This document shows positions 22,334-33,631 of a stretch of 64,000 bases of DNA, piece by piece. Below the pieces are notes generated by a model. It was not told the DNA's origin and made no database searches. It was given only the letters and a program-made list of their open reading frames with translations. The stretch lies in contig JAHRBS010000012.1 in the NCBI GenBank assembly GCA_024305745.1, positions 1,865,001 through 1,929,000 of the forward strand, given 5' to 3'. Numbering within the stretch: position 1 is the stretch's first letter; every line of letters begins with the position of its first letter. The stretch comes from Polyporus tsugae. Its lineage: Eukaryota; Basidiomycota; Agaricomycetes; Polyporales; Polyporaceae. The translations under genes and the position numbers were made by a program.

Positions 22334-22416
22334 CTCTCTGTCGGGGAGTCGAACCCCGCTTTCGCGCGATCAAAGGGTTTGACAGGCGCGTGTACTAACC
22401 GATATACTAACAGAGA
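22334..22416 (-). tRNA. tRNA-Asp (anticodon GUC) with an 11-nt intron
   Basis: On the minus strand the acceptor stem TCTCTGT pairs perfectly with ACAGAGA, followed by discriminator G. The D arm is GTATATCGGTTAGTAC and the T arm is GGGGTTCGACTCCCC. The anticodon stem is CGCGC/GCGCG with loop CTGTCAC once an 11-nt intron (22369-22379, after position 37, the canonical site) is removed. The anticodon GTC fits aspartate, and the overall sequence resembles eukaryotic tRNA-Asp. Internal A and B boxes are intact. The gene serves cytosolic translation. Confidence 0.93.
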
Positions 22417-23017
22417 CATTCTTGTCATTAGCAATTTCTCTCAACGATTGGCGCGAACTGTTACCTCTCTCCCGAGCAGCGCCACCGTCACACAGGTTCA
22501 CGAATCATTGACTTGGATAAGTTACATAGTTACGAGGTCAGAATTGACTAGTACCCCACAATCGTCGATGCTGCCGGCCTGCCCCTCGTAACACCAGATG
22601 AAAATGCTCGGTCGACGCGCAAGGCTTGAGACCCGTATGCGTCTTTTCTGAATGTTGCACCACTGTCTCGCGAGCATAATTGAAATTCGTTCCATGGCAG
22701 TGGCACGTCGATGCCAGTAGTTATGTAGTCGGTTCAAAACGATATTCAAAGTACAAAACATGCGTGCATGTAAATAGATGGTGTTGGGTATAGTAGCAAA
22801 GAACAGCGAAACAACATGAAATCGTAGTGAAAGAAATCGTCGTGCATATCGATACAATAATGCGAGGGAAGAGGAGGGAAGCATGACTGTCTCAGTGCCA
22901 GTGGTAGGCGAGGTTCGGGGTGGGCACTTACGCGCTGCTGGGAGTGGTAGTATTACAGCTCCGAGGACATGAAATCGACTCATAGACACGCACCAGTCAA
23001 GCCTTTGCCAGCGCGGT
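22417..23017. other. Intergenic, no supported gene
   Basis: This is the upstream flank of tRNA-Asp and the 3' flank of the gene ending at 23018. A 155-codon minus-strand frame (22522-22989) lacks coding-like composition and splice support, so I do not call it. Confidence 0.5.
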
Positions 23018-23598
23018 CTAGAACGTTAACTCGTCGCAGGACGTGATCCTGATAGTCGAGAGCAGAGAGGAGACTGGGAACGTCGGGAATGCTCCTGATG
23101 CCCCTTCGGACTCTGATCGTACGAGGCTTGCGTACTCGTTGTCGACCTTGTCGATCTCATCGACGGCCTCCCACATGACAGTGAGAGCGGACCTTGTAGG
23201 GCTGCGGCCGAGGTGCGTGGAAGGAGACTCCGTTCCGACAGGTGCATTCTCATCGAGCGCGACGGCGGTGACTACCGGTGCGGTAGGAGGAAGGAACTGG
23301 GTGTTTGTCGTAGTGGTAGCGGTAGCCATGCAGCTTGGATGGAGGTGACAGTAAGGGATGTAGGTAGGGGAAAGACTAGAGATGGCGGTGGTAGTGCGAG
23401 TCCAACTGGAGAGGGTGAAAGCTTATGAGCGCGCGCTAGTCGTGGTCACCATGTTTGGCACGTTCCTACTTACCATACCTGGTCCGTCGCGACCGGAGCA
23501 TCGACGACAAACGGCGTTTCAATTACTTGCAGGATGCGCGTATTAAGGGCTGCGATTTCAGGAGGGTTGACCTGTGTGGAGAGACGCGTTCGCGACAT
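23018..23598 (-). CDS. Unknown small acidic protein
   Basis: The well-supported part is 23329-23018: MATATTTTNTQFLPPTAPVV..., then TRSALTVMWEAVDEIDKVDNEYASLVRSESEG to a stop, 103 aa. Upstream, 23598-23474 (MSRTRLSTQVNPPEIAALNTR...VVDAPVATDQV) is also coding-like and ends at a gtaagt donor. It joins 23405 through a 68-bp intron in the same phase and would give 170 aa. The stretch just before residue MATAT looks like a pyrimidine-rich leader, so two separate transcripts are also possible. The helix around EAVDEIDKVDNEY is the only structural feature. No family is recognised. Confidence 0.5.
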
Positions 23599-25220
23599 TC
23601 CTCCAGCGCACGATCATCGAGAGATCCTTTGAATTCCTCGTGCAGGGTACAACGTTGAGTCGAACTGCGAAAGAGAGTACGCAGCGGCATGGATAATGAT
23701 ACGAGGCAGCACACCACTGGAGGTGCGATCTTGTCATTTAGAGGAAACACTCATGCCGCCTCGAGGGACCTGTGCATTACCTTCGAACGAATTCACTTCG
23801 AGACCCGAGGACGAACCGATCACCTAATCGGTAACTCAATTTCAACCCGCAAGATGATCACAACGACGTGGAAACTATGCCTACATTCTTGATACGGAGC
23901 ATATCACGACGTGCTGCAACCATATTGCCATAGATTACAGGCTTGGGAAAACTTGTTAGACGAGGGCGAAAAGAACTCTATGCCTGTCAGAGAAACGGCG
24001 TCAGCATACGTCTGTTATCTGGGCAACAGCATGGTGCCAACACAAAAAATACGGATACGGCTACACTAGACTAGAGATGAACACCATTCGAATATAAGAT
24101 ACCCTGGGACTTCCTCAGGTCATCCCAAACTATGGTCATGCAAAGGTTGGTATACGGTGATAGTATACGTAAACGTACATGGTGACAGGTAACAACAGGG
24201 TGGGTAATAAGGAGTCGGGAGTGGGGATAAAACACAAGGACGTACATATTGAGCTCGGGCCCAATGCAGCGTTGTTCTGCAAATCAAGCTTCCACGTGTT
24301 TTGGAGCGACCCGTCTAGCGAGAGACCGCCCGAAGAGGTGGGGCGGGAGTCCCGTAAATTGCTATGCCGTGTCCCCTGAGCCAGCTGATACACATGCCAT
24401 ATCTATGAGTGTGCTGCAGAGTTGTAAGGCATAGATCTACTGTACCGAACGGTCTGCCGAAGCGGACCAGTGCAGCATAGGTCAGAGAATTCCAGAACTG
24501 ATTGTGGGAAGCGGGGCGTTATCATTCCGGGAAAAGCGATCCAAAGGGCCAGTGCATCTGCTTTGTCTTTGTGGTACCGCTATGTCGGTTCGAGACAGGA
24601 GTCGTTGGCCATCGACCGATGACCGATTTTGACGCGGGGCGCTTGGTCCATTCACGCCTCTCGTTTCCCAGGAGACGCATATTCTGTGGACAATAGATTT
24701 CAGTACTCATTCTCAATAAGAGTTACCTACGTTTCAAATCCACGATAACAACCCTCCATGGAGGCTCAAAGCGCTTCACGAGTTATTCTGTATGGACGTG
24801 CCGACGTCTTGAGTGCCGCCCCCAGCACATAGCAAGGTCTAGCATGCTTTTGGACTCGGGCCTCGCGGATCCCCTATGCCGGCATACCGGAGGCGGCGAG
24901 TGCAAACGTGACAAACGGACACTACAAAAGAAGAGCCACTCGGTGTCCCGATAAGGGAGGAAGGCTCGACGCTTGAAGCATGAACGGAGGTCAATCCGTG
25001 GCGTGGTGCCAAAGCGACCACTCGCCATAAAGAGGCGCCACAAAGCGTGCCATGGTCGAACATTGCGAGGTTGGTACCACAAAGCGTTCCTGGCGGGAAA
25101 GCTATTTGAGGAGCCCAGACGTGGACGGGATGCGAGATAATTCCCTCAACTCCTCCACTCCTCCAACTCTCCTCGACGTTCCACAAACTTTCCAACCACA
25201 AGTAAAACAAGCCCGGCACA
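23599..25220. other. Intergenic, no supported gene
   Basis: Open frames on both strands are short, with no splice-consistent chain. The last few hundred bases contain the promoter and leader of the gene at 25288. A near-repeat of ACCACAAAGCG occurs at about 25040 and 25076. Confidence 0.45.
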
Positions 25221-25285
25221 GTGAGTAGAAGAAATATTTCATGCCCAGACTGCAGCGAGGGGACTGACGCCAATTGACTACATAG
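25221..25285 (+). other. Probable 5'-UTR intron of the 25288 gene
   Basis: GTGAGT at 25221, a CTGAC branch-like motif near 25264 and CATAG at 25281-25285 define a 65-bp intron. It ends two bases before the ATG, which matches the size class of introns here. Confidence 0.55.
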
Positions 25286-25287
25286 AC

Positions 25288-26394
25288 ATGAAGACTCGCA
25301 GCGCACGTCTGGCCGTGAACAGGGTCCAGCAGGCCACTGGGCACTCCTTCAATCGCCGCCGTACCGCCCGCATCGCCGCACAGTCCGAGATGGATCGCCA
25401 CGTCCGATGGGCGTCGAGAGATCAGTTCTTCTCCCCCCCGCCCGACAAGGACGGAGACAGCGTGATGGAGGACGACAAGTATGTGACGGACAAGGACGGT
25501 ATGGACCACGATGAAGGCACGGTGGACGAGGACAGTGACACTGAGACGGCCCATGGCGATGATGTCGACACCGTGATGGGCGACGACAGCGACGCCTCGA
25601 TCCGCGACGCGACCGAAGTTCCGCGAACGCCCACCCGCTCCCGTCCCCACAACTTCGGTTCCGTCATTCTCACCCCGGACAAAAACAAGCCTCGCGCCGT
25701 GGGCCTCGACAACCGCTGTGACGGCGAAGCCAAGGAGCTCCTCTCGCGCTATCCCTCGCTCAACCCCAACGGGAACGGGTTCAACCGCGACAACCACGTG
25801 GCTGCCCCGACTTCTGCGGGTAAGGGGAAGAACCGCGCATACGTCCAGGCGCCGCCCAACCCGCCTTCCGCGGGCAAGTCGAAGAATCGGGCATACGTCC
25901 TCCTGCCGTCCAACCCGCGCGCCGTTGGAAGGCCCGCCGAGGACGAGAACGTCCCCGGACCGTCGAATCGCCCTTCCACGTCGCCCGCGCACCGAGGGCC
26001 CCAGGGCAACCTGCAACGCCAGAAAGTACACGTCCCCGTCGACCATCTGGTGAGCCTCGGCCCCATCTCGATGTGGGACAACCCGGTGCGCTGGTACCGC
26101 GGACAGACGGGACGCTTCGTGCGTGACGGCTCGCTGCCTCCCAACTACTACGGCGCAGAGCACCTCAAGAAGGTCCAACCGCCCCGCGCCGACGTCGTGC
26201 CCGAGCCGGCGGCGAAGATCATCCGCTACGACACCGAGCCGCTCGAGGACCCCCCGGTGCATATCCCCGCGCAGGCCGTCGAGGACCCCGCCCCCCAGCT
26301 CCAAGTGCGGCCCAAGCGCAGGACCAAGACCCATGCGGTAGACGTTCGGTCTCTGAGGAGGAGCATTAGGATCAGGGAGCAGCTGAAGAAGTAA
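25288..26394 (+). CDS. Unknown intronless charged protein, 368 aa
   Basis: The reading frame opens right after a probable 5'-UTR intron. N-terminal 35 residues are Arg-rich (MKTRSARLAVNRV...RRRTARIAAQ). An Asp/Glu-rich tract (about residues 50-115, with repeated DxDxV.D units) follows, then a Pro-rich part with an imperfect internal duplication built on SAG.KNRAYV. A more ordered segment HLVSLGPISMWDNPVRWYRGQTGRFVRDGSLPPNYYGAEHLKKV precedes a basic tail. The 435-codon antisense frame is discarded because the sense codons show the C/G third-base bias seen in sure genes. No family is recognised; nuclear location is a guess. Confidence 0.7.
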   Translation: MKTRSARLAVNRVQQATGHSFNRRRTARIAAQSEMDRHVRWASRDQFFSPPPDKDGDSVMEDDKYVTDKDGMDHDEGTVDEDSDTETAHGDDVDTVMGDDSDASIRDATEVPRTPTRSRPHNFGSVILTPDKNKPRAVGLDNRCDGEAKELLSRYPSLNPNGNGFNRDNHVAAPTSAGKGKNRAYVQAPPNPPSAGKSKNRAYVLLPSNPRAVGRPAEDENVPGPSNRPSTSPAHRGPQGNLQRQKVHVPVDHLVSLGPISMWDNPVRWYRGQTGRFVRDGSLPPNYYGAEHLKKVQPPRADVVPEPAAKIIRYDTEPLEDPPVHIPAQAVEDPAPQLQVRPKRRTKTHAVDVRSLRRSIRIREQLKK

Positions 26395-27187
26395 TCGGTC
26401 TCGTTTCATCTTCTCCCAGCTGTATAATCCCCTAATCAGCGTTCAAGACCGTTATCGGTAAATCACTATGTATGCCTATCTATGTATGACTCACATCTAT
26501 GCCCTATGCTCACCCTTCAATGCATATTGTATTCTTCCCCTGACATCATCGACGGCGAGTTCCGGGGCCTGTTGCGAGTGGATGTGATGCGTGCAAGAGT
26601 AGTTTATCTGGAGCGGGGTGAAACCGCAACGTGACCCTTCTGAGACGGTGCTGTGCAGAGAGACGAGACCAGTAGGAGTATGACAGTTGGGAAGCAATCA
26701 TACACTCACGGACGCGTCTGCTATTTGCTAACAATATCATGAAGCTGTACTTCTTGGGGCTACAGGCGTTCTATTCAGGCCGGGTTTGCGGTACCAGTCA
26801 TAAGCACATGCTCACTGAAAGACAAGGCTCCCACCTGCTTCGCACAGACCATGGTTACGCGCGGAAGGCCCGAGACTGGCAACACCAGGATTGGAAGCAC
26901 CGTTGAGTCGCAGTGGGTTTTTTTTTGCCGAAGACAGAACAAGGCAGGTGAGGTGGAATATCAAGAAAAACGAGCAACAGCGGAGCAAAGCCCAGCTGAA
27001 GGGTGAGGCCGACGCGGACGGCGTCATCAACGTCGTCGCCGCCGTCGGCGTCGGGACGCGCGTCTAAGGGGCGGCCGGCAAAAGCCGCAAGAGCCGGAGA
27101 GAGCGGATTGCTCTTTCACGCGCCTTTGTCGTGCTCATCGTAGACCACACTCTCTCCCGGCTTCAGGACATCTTCAGGATCCCCTCG
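26395..27187. other. Intergenic, PEX13 upstream region
   Basis: Contains the 3' flank of the 25288 gene and the PEX13 promoter. A plus-strand frame ending at 27067 (KAQLKGEADADGVINVVAAVGVGTRV) reads like protein but has no start or splice support, so I do not call it. A run of nine T lies near 26927. Confidence 0.45.
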
Positions 27188-28443
27188 ATGCCTTCCCCGC
27201 CAAAGCCTTGGGAACGGGGCGGTACCACAGTGGCCGCCGCAACCACACCAACACCTGCGGCGACAACGATTCCTTTGGCGACATCCACACCCTCTACTTC
27301 CGCACCTCCCTCGGTCCCCACACGACCAGCCGCGCTCTCAGCAGCGACAGCCTCTGCACTTCCGACATCAACTACTGCCCTCAACAGCTCCTTCTCAGCG
27401 CCCTACTCCTCCCCGTACCGTTATGGCTCCACATATGGCTCCTCCTCCTACTCCCCTTACGGAATGAACAGCATGTACAGCGGCATGGGCTACGGAGGCT
27501 ATGGCGGTGGAGGCTATGGCGGCGGAGGATACGGCGGGTATGGCATGAGCGGGATGTACGGCGGCATGCCAGGCATGTATGGCGGGATGGCCGGCCCCGG
27601 TCCCTTCGACCCCAACAACCCCTCCCTCGGCCAGTCCCTCGAGTCGACGACCCAGCACACGTTTGCGCTCCTGCACTCGATCGTCCAGACGTTTTCGGGC
27701 GTCGCGCAGATGCTCGAGAGCACCTTCATGGCCACACACTCGTCCTTCTTCGCCATGGTCGGCGTCGTCGAGCAGTTCGGCCAGCTCCGCAACGCCCTCG
27801 GCAGCGTCCTGGGCCTCTTCGGCCTCGTACGATGGATGCGCGACCTCGTCACGGGCCGCTCGTCGCAGCAGGGCGCGATGCGCGGCGAGTTCCGCGACTT
27901 CATCAACGGCCGGCCCGTCCAGGGCCCCCAACCACCTACACCCAAGGCGAGCAGGAAGCCGCTCATCATCTTCCTCCTCGCCATTTTCGGCGTACCGTAC
28001 GCGATGCACAAGCTCATCAAGGTCCTCATGGAGCGCCAGCAGCAGCAGCAGCAGGCCCAGATGGTGGCCGGGCAGGCCCCCGGGGGCCCCCTCCCACCCC
28101 TAGACCCTTCGCAGCTCACGTTCGCGCGGGCGCTGTATCCGTTCGACGCGAGCTCGCAGGCGGAGCTGTCGCTCAAGGAGAACGAGATCGTGGCAGTCAT
28201 GGGGAAGCTGGACCCCGCGACGGGTGCGGAGGTCGATCCGAGGATTGAGGTGCGTAATCAGGGCACTCGGATTTGTCAACTACCGCTCACATGTCCCCGA
28301 TGCTCTGTCAACAGGTCGAGGGAAGCGAATGGTGGAAGGGCAGGACACGGGAGGGCAGGGAAGGCTGGTTCCCGAAGAAGTGGGTCCAGGTGTTGGAGAG
28401 GCGAAAGCCGATCGAAAATGGCGAGGCCAAGAAGGTCGAGTGA
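27188..28443 (+). CDS. PEX13: Peroxisomal membrane docking protein PEX13
   Basis: Integral peroxisomal membrane protein of the docking complex that receives PEX5/PEX7 cargo receptors. Exons 27188-28249 and 28315-28443 give 396 aa. I start at 27188 because the protein then begins MPSPPKPWERG, the usual PEX13 start; the upstream ATG at 27131 is less likely. Order: Pro/Thr-rich N-terminus, a Tyr/Gly-rich YGG repeat region (about residues 75-135), a conserved helical region, a transmembrane segment KPLIIFLLAIFGVPYAM (about 257-273), a Gln run from CAG repeats, and a C-terminal SH3 domain from FARALYPFDA to GWFPKKWVQVLE with ALYPF and EWW intact. A broken copy of its 3' half lies at 9780-10034. 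Confidence 0.95.
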
Positions 28444-29087
28444 GCAAGTCTCCTGCCTCTGTTTTCCGAGTGCGTTTGTTTTTAATCCCCCTTAACCCCT
28501 CGTGTTGTGCCTCGTGCTCGTCCGCTCGTTCGATTTCGCCACTCTTCGTCGTTTTGTTTCTACCATATGATACGTGATTTGGGGATGGACGGTCGATCTA
28601 TTCACTTGTACGATGTAGATTACAGCATCGCTATGCGAGTTTTATGGCGCGGAGATGCTATGAGCGCGGGGGGGGGGTCGGAGAGCTGATCAGATGAAAC
28701 CCCGTCGTGGTGGTTGAGAAGGCGTGAACGAAATAAATTTGGGAGCTACCAGTGTAAGAATACCAAGTCTCTACACACATCACTGTCAGGCACAGCTGGC
28801 AGAGGTGCAGCCTGGTGCAGCAGGATGCGGCCCCGAGTTGGCCCCGAGGGAATGCAGGCAGATTACGGGTCCTCAGAGAACGGACATAGGGAAACAAACC
28901 GATCGCAGGGGGGAAAACTGTTCTTACAGGCTACCCCCACGCAAGGTCCTGGCGGTTCGTACACATGACGAATATGCGAAAGAAAATCAGGAAAAAAATA
29001 CGGAAACAACAAGGGACAAATGGTTGGCCTCGCGATGGGCCCACCTGTGTCGCTAAATTCTTGGGTTGGCCCTCGAATTTCGGCTGG

Positions 29088-29096
29088 TATATAAGG
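29088..29096 (+). promoter_or_regulatory. TATA box in the arm B block
   Basis: TATATAAGG is followed by a pyrimidine-rich leader-like stretch (29130-29230), suggesting a plus-strand promoter. The equivalent place in arm A (about 9113-9121, minus strand) reads GTATAAGG. It would drive the block between PEX13 and the zinc-finger gene. Confidence 0.5.
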
Positions 29097-29224
29097 CGCG
29101 GTTGACGCCGAGCCGCCGAAGAACTTGGTCCTAACCTCAGCCCTGCGTTTTCTCAACCACCCCTCAAGCATTCAATCGTTCTTTCTCTCCAGCTTGCCAG
29201 ACACTCCATTTCCACCGACTTCAC

Positions 29225-31200
29225 GCCTTCATCATCTCCACGTTCAACGCGGCGTCGGAGAGAACGAGCACCGCTTCCTCGTTGGGGGTTCTAACCAAGC
29301 ACGACAATACGCTCACCATGATCTCGTCCTCGTTCCGCCCACCCTTCAACAGTCTTCCAGCCCGATTTCTTGGACACCCAACACCTTCCAGACCCAGGAT
29401 TATCGGGGGAGATCGGCGCAATCAATATCGAATCGATGAATACAGATGGGCAATGAAGGTTCAGGGATAGTCCTAGGCAAGTCTACCAAGCTATATTAGC
29501 CCCTACAAGCGATCTCAATACTGGATGACATTGTAGACTCACCAGAACCAGAGCGGGCCCAACACGTATGCGCTCGCTGTCGTAGACATTGCGTCCGGAT
29601 TTAGCGCTGGCTACAATAAAGTCTCTGGGCGCTTCGTCGATAAGGAAGGTAGCATGGTGCGTACTTGCTCTAGACGCATAGCAATGAGCGATATACTGGA
29701 ACTGCAACTGTTAGTCCTAGCCACCTGGAGATGTTGAAGTGTGATGCACTTCCCTAACTCCCATGACGGGCGTCTCTCATGCACGCATTCACCTCGATCA
29801 CGAGCACGCAACCTACATTCCTGCCCTGGGATAAATGGTGTAGTGTGGTGCATGTGGGACGCCGAGACATATGGGTTGCCCTGTTCATGGGGAGTTTGAA
29901 AGGTTTGTGTGCGAAGCGGAGTGTGTCAGCAAGCATACCCGGTGGTTAGGACTAGCGTTCCAGTACCAACCCTGCTTCCTAGTAACACGATCGTTGCGGG
30001 CTTCGTGTTGGCGTGAGATGAAGATAGCCAATGTTGGCCCTAACCGAAAATCATCATCATCCGCACTGAACTGCCAGAGGTACAGTACACACTCACGCTT
30101 CGGTCGGGTTCAGAGGACGGTCGCTGGCTGGCCTTTGTAACTCAGACGAGGGTTGACGGTGGGCTCTCGTACAGTCTCCTGTGTGACCTTGAACTCAAAG
30201 CTTCACGTGAATCTCGAGTGCTTACCGGTTGTTACACAGGTTTTGCTTCGGGCGAGGGGCCCACTAGTCGCTAGCCACAATGCCAGTGAATGGTCGCGCA
30301 CCAAGGACTGTCTCGCGCCGTGGACAATGGAAACATTGATGCTTGCCTCGTCCGTTAAACAGACAGACCTAATCCGAAGTAGCCAAAGGATGCACACGCG
30401 CTTTTGTGAGGGCCCAGTGGTTCCATTCTGTGGTGTGTTCAAATCTCCCATGTCAATTCATTCCTGTCTAATGTCAGCAAGACTGAATCATGCTCACCTA
30501 GAAAAGAGGTCGCAGTGCGCAATGGAGACCCAGTTTGCGACATGTGATGTTGCGAGCTGGACCGGTGGTCGAACAATGTGGCAGTCCGGATCTCGATAGT
30601 GGCGCGCTCATGCCTATGCCACGGCTCTGGGTTGGGGCGTCGGCCACGAGCTATAATATGAAGACGTATGACTCGGTCATTCCATGGTATATATAAGGTG
30701 GAAACGCACTGTCTTCCTCCCATGTCCACGTCTGGGTCCTCCGTGATATTGTGGTCTTGCGGTCGACGGTGGCTCATGTTCGAGGACGTAGTGTGCACCG
30801 AGTCGACGTGAGGGAGAAGGTAAGGCGTCGGCCGTAAGATCGGGTGGTGGAGGTAAGTGGCACACCGTCTGCGCTTCCCTGTCTTGCGAACTCGCGTATG
30901 CGAGCATCGGAGGCGTATGCGCGAACTGAAGGTGAGTCCGCAAACGGTAAGTTGATGACCAAGTTATCGAATTTGATTACTTACCCCTGCAGAGTCTACG
31001 GTTGTACTGACTGAGGAACACGGAGGTAAGGTACTGACTGGATGATAAGTCTTACAGGCAAGTCGTCAGGACACCAGGCCGCTCTACGACGCATTCCAAG
31101 ACTCACCCCATGGACTATCGCCCGCCATGGCCTCTCCCTCCGTCGTCCCCCGCCTTGCCCTTGAGTGTTTAGGATCAGGTGAGTGTCGTCGAGTCTAATG
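29225..31200. pseudogene. Duplicated block with decayed coding sequence on uncertain strand (arm B)
   Basis: Counterpart of 6800-8948. On the minus strand a splice-bounded exon about 30430-30237 (TGPSQKRVCILWLLRIRS... to KTCVTT) ends at gtaagc; arm A has gtgagc at the same site but stops within the exon. The minus-strand exon DEAPRDFIVASAK... (about 29638-29546) and its 60-bp intron are nearly identical to arm A. After them a one-base insertion at about 29317-29319 shifts the frame relative to arm A. The plus strand also has a 148-codon frame (30153-30599). Neither strand gives an intact gene, and the product is unknown. Confidence 0.45.
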
Positions 31201-32007
31201 ACGTCGTAGTGCTGCGTTCGGTGACAAGCCATTGATCCGGGGAGAGATGTCGTTCCAGGCGCGGCTGTGGTTAGGGATGTGGCGGGATCGGCGCATCCGT
31301 CGTTCGGCGGGCACGTCGGTATCGGGGTAGGGGACGTGAGTATGAGTGAGGGGAGCGTGCAAGCACGTCTCTCAGCGCGACGAGTGGGATGTTGGACCTA
31401 ACAGCCACTTGGACGCGTTGGGTGCGTGACCGAGGTGCCACCGCCCGGGGCAAGCCGTCGGCAAAGGTCTAATCTCCGACCATGGATGAGAGCAGAACAT
31501 CATCGCAGCAGTGGATTGGACAAAGGAACGATGGGTGAATGGGCAGCCTATTGTCCGCCGATTCGGGAGGCTGTCCCGGGTGAATAGGTCAAGGCGCGCC
31601 TCGGGAAGTCACGGGCGCTCGTGACACTAGGGTGGGCCTCCGACAGAGCGAGCACAGTGGGGATGGCAAACGCCATGTCGTTTCGCGCACGCTGAGTGCA
31701 GGCATTTTACAGGGACATTCCGGCTGTCGGATGCCTTGGGTGCATCTCAGGTGGAAGGGCAAACGAGCATGTTTTGGTTTTTGGCGCGGCTGGAATATAG
31801 TGCGGATGCAGGCCCTTGGTTGCCAAAGGACACGAGGGGCAGCACTCAACGACAGCCACCGGCTGAGTTTGTGACTATTTTGCTCTGCTGCGTGTCGTTC
31901 CCGTACTTCTTGCAAGTTCGAGTTTCCCTCTGCTCCCTTCCCCCCGAACCTGCCCTCCTCATCCTAAGTCCTCTTCCCACTCACCCACCCATCGCTATTC
32001 GTTCTCA

Positions 32008-33631
32008 ATGGCAGCCCGTGCGCCTCTCTCCCCGCCTTCTCTCTATCTCTCCGACGAGCCCGAAGAGGATAGCTTCACGGCAGCTCTAAAATATTTCGAC
32101 TCGCAGTGGGCCAATGGCCTCATCCCTCCTCCTCCTCCCAGCAATGCTGATATGGAGGATTTCGGTCCACAGGTGAGCGTGGGCTTGGGATTTATCTGCA
32201 CTTGATTCCTTTTCTAACTAACGCAAAAAGGACCCCCCGGAAGCCGTCCTATGCGGATGGCTGCCTGGATTGGAGTCCACTGTCGACAACCCGGCATGGA
32301 CGGCGGAGGACGGGTCGGATGACGTGCCCCCGATACCGGAGGAAGTCGGGGGCCTCCCTTCTACTCACGTAGGCTTTGGGATGGACATTGGCAACCTCCC
32401 GCGGGCTGTTCCCCAGTTCTCCTCCTGCGATGGGTCGGAGAACGTGCCTCCAACGATGGAGGCCGACCTTCCGGCCCGATCGGACGACGCAGACGACGAG
32501 GTGTCATTCGACTTCGACGAGTACACCCCGGGGGTCGTTTGGTACTCTCCCTGGAGGGGAGACGAAGAGGAAGAAGAGGAAGAGACGGACGAGGTCGAGG
32601 CAGAGGAAGGGGAGGGCGTTGCCGAGGAAGATCCCCCCTGCGTTGCCCGACCGGTGTCCCCCGATACCCTATCGTACGTGCCATATGTTGTTCCTCGCGT
32701 GTTAACACCCTCATCGTGAGGTCACAGGGACGACGATGGTGAGGAGGAAGACGTTGCTGAAGAGTCCGAGGACATAGTTCCCATACCGGTATCGGACCCC
32801 ACTGCCGTCCTGTCGTACGTGCTATACCCTGTCCCTTACATGTTATTGCCCCTCATCACGAGATTATAGGGACGACGAGGACACGTGTCCTACTCCGCCA
32901 TCTGTGCGGCCATCACATAGCTCGGAGGACGTCGTCACCGATAGGGCACCCACCTCTTCATTGAAATCTCGACTCCGACGGCAGAAGCGGCCGCGTTCGG
33001 ACGACGATGGAAGCGACGACGACGGCGACGACTCGGGTGACTATGGTCAGCCAATCCGTCGCCCAAGGAAGAAGACGAGACGGACGCTCTCTCCCCTTCA
33101 TCTCGACCGTCAGACGGCATCCCCCGTTCCCGCGCCAGAGACCCCATCTCCGTCTGACGCTCCCGGGAGGCACAATGAAGGGGGAATGACTGCGTACCGC
33201 GTGTGCTCTGGGCCGGCCGAGCTGAAGTGTGGTGTCCCCGGTTGCAAGGAGATTCTGCGAGAATCGGAACTTACGGAGGCTCGGATGCATTACCGGGACC
33301 ACTACAAGGGCAAGACGGAGGGTACCTCCGTCACATGCAATTGGAGCGGTTGCAACCTGCGCTTTACACTCGATTTGATGCAGTCCCAACGCCATCTCCA
33401 GGAGCGTCATTTCGGGATGCTGTATGAATGCCCCAAGTGTAAGACACGGGTGGTGCGGGGTTCGTATCTCAAAATACACATAGGGAAGTGCCGAGTAAGT
33501 TTTCTCGTCCGTTTGAGTCACGTTCACCGCTGATACATTATGTGTTGGGTCAGGGCCCTCGGGGAGTCCCGAAAAAAGCTGCAAAGGGGGCTGGCAAGAG
33601 CGGTGGGGGCCGGGGCCGGCGTAGGAAATAG
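32008..33631 (+). CDS. C2H2-type zinc-finger protein, arm B copy, 465 aa
   Basis: Paralogue of the 4120-6030 gene. Exons 32008-32172, 32231-32673, 32728-32814, 32870-33494 and 33554-33631 join in frame. The N-terminus MAARAPLSPPSLYLSDEPEED differs from the repeat-bearing arm A protein. An acidic exon 2, the 87-nt exon 3 and a basic linker with RRQKRPRSDDDGSDDDGD follow. Three tandem fingers start at residue 352: CGVPGC...H-x3-H, CNWSGC...H-x4-H and CPKC...H-x3-C. The C-terminal exon is a Gly/Lys/Arg tail (GKSGGGRGRRRK) about 75 residues shorter than in arm A. Likely a nuclear nucleic-acid-binding protein; targets unknown. Confidence 0.82.

Larger units (their letters stand above)
27956..33631. 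repeat. Arm B of the inverted segmental duplication (likely source)
   Basis: This is the partner of arm A. It begins inside intact PEX13, so it is the parental locus. It continues through the 29.1-31.2 kb block and the conserved upstream region to the end of the second C2H2 gene. The match 29320-29441 to 8754-8875 (inverted) is perfect over 122 bp. Boundaries at the zinc-finger 3' end are not precise. Confidence 0.85.

Noticed and set aside
25102..26409. 435-codon open frame on the minus strand
   Set aside because: It is antisense to the 25288-26394 gene, whose sense strand has the codon bias and the leader with a 5'-UTR intron. The long antisense frame follows from high GC at third positions.
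26812..27067. Small frames on both strands upstream of PEX13
   Set aside because: No start, splice site or codon bias supports them; they lie within the expected promoter and leader.
27208..28248. 346-codon alternative frame over PEX13
   Set aside because: Wrong frame; the PEX13 frame contains the transmembrane segment and SH3 domain.
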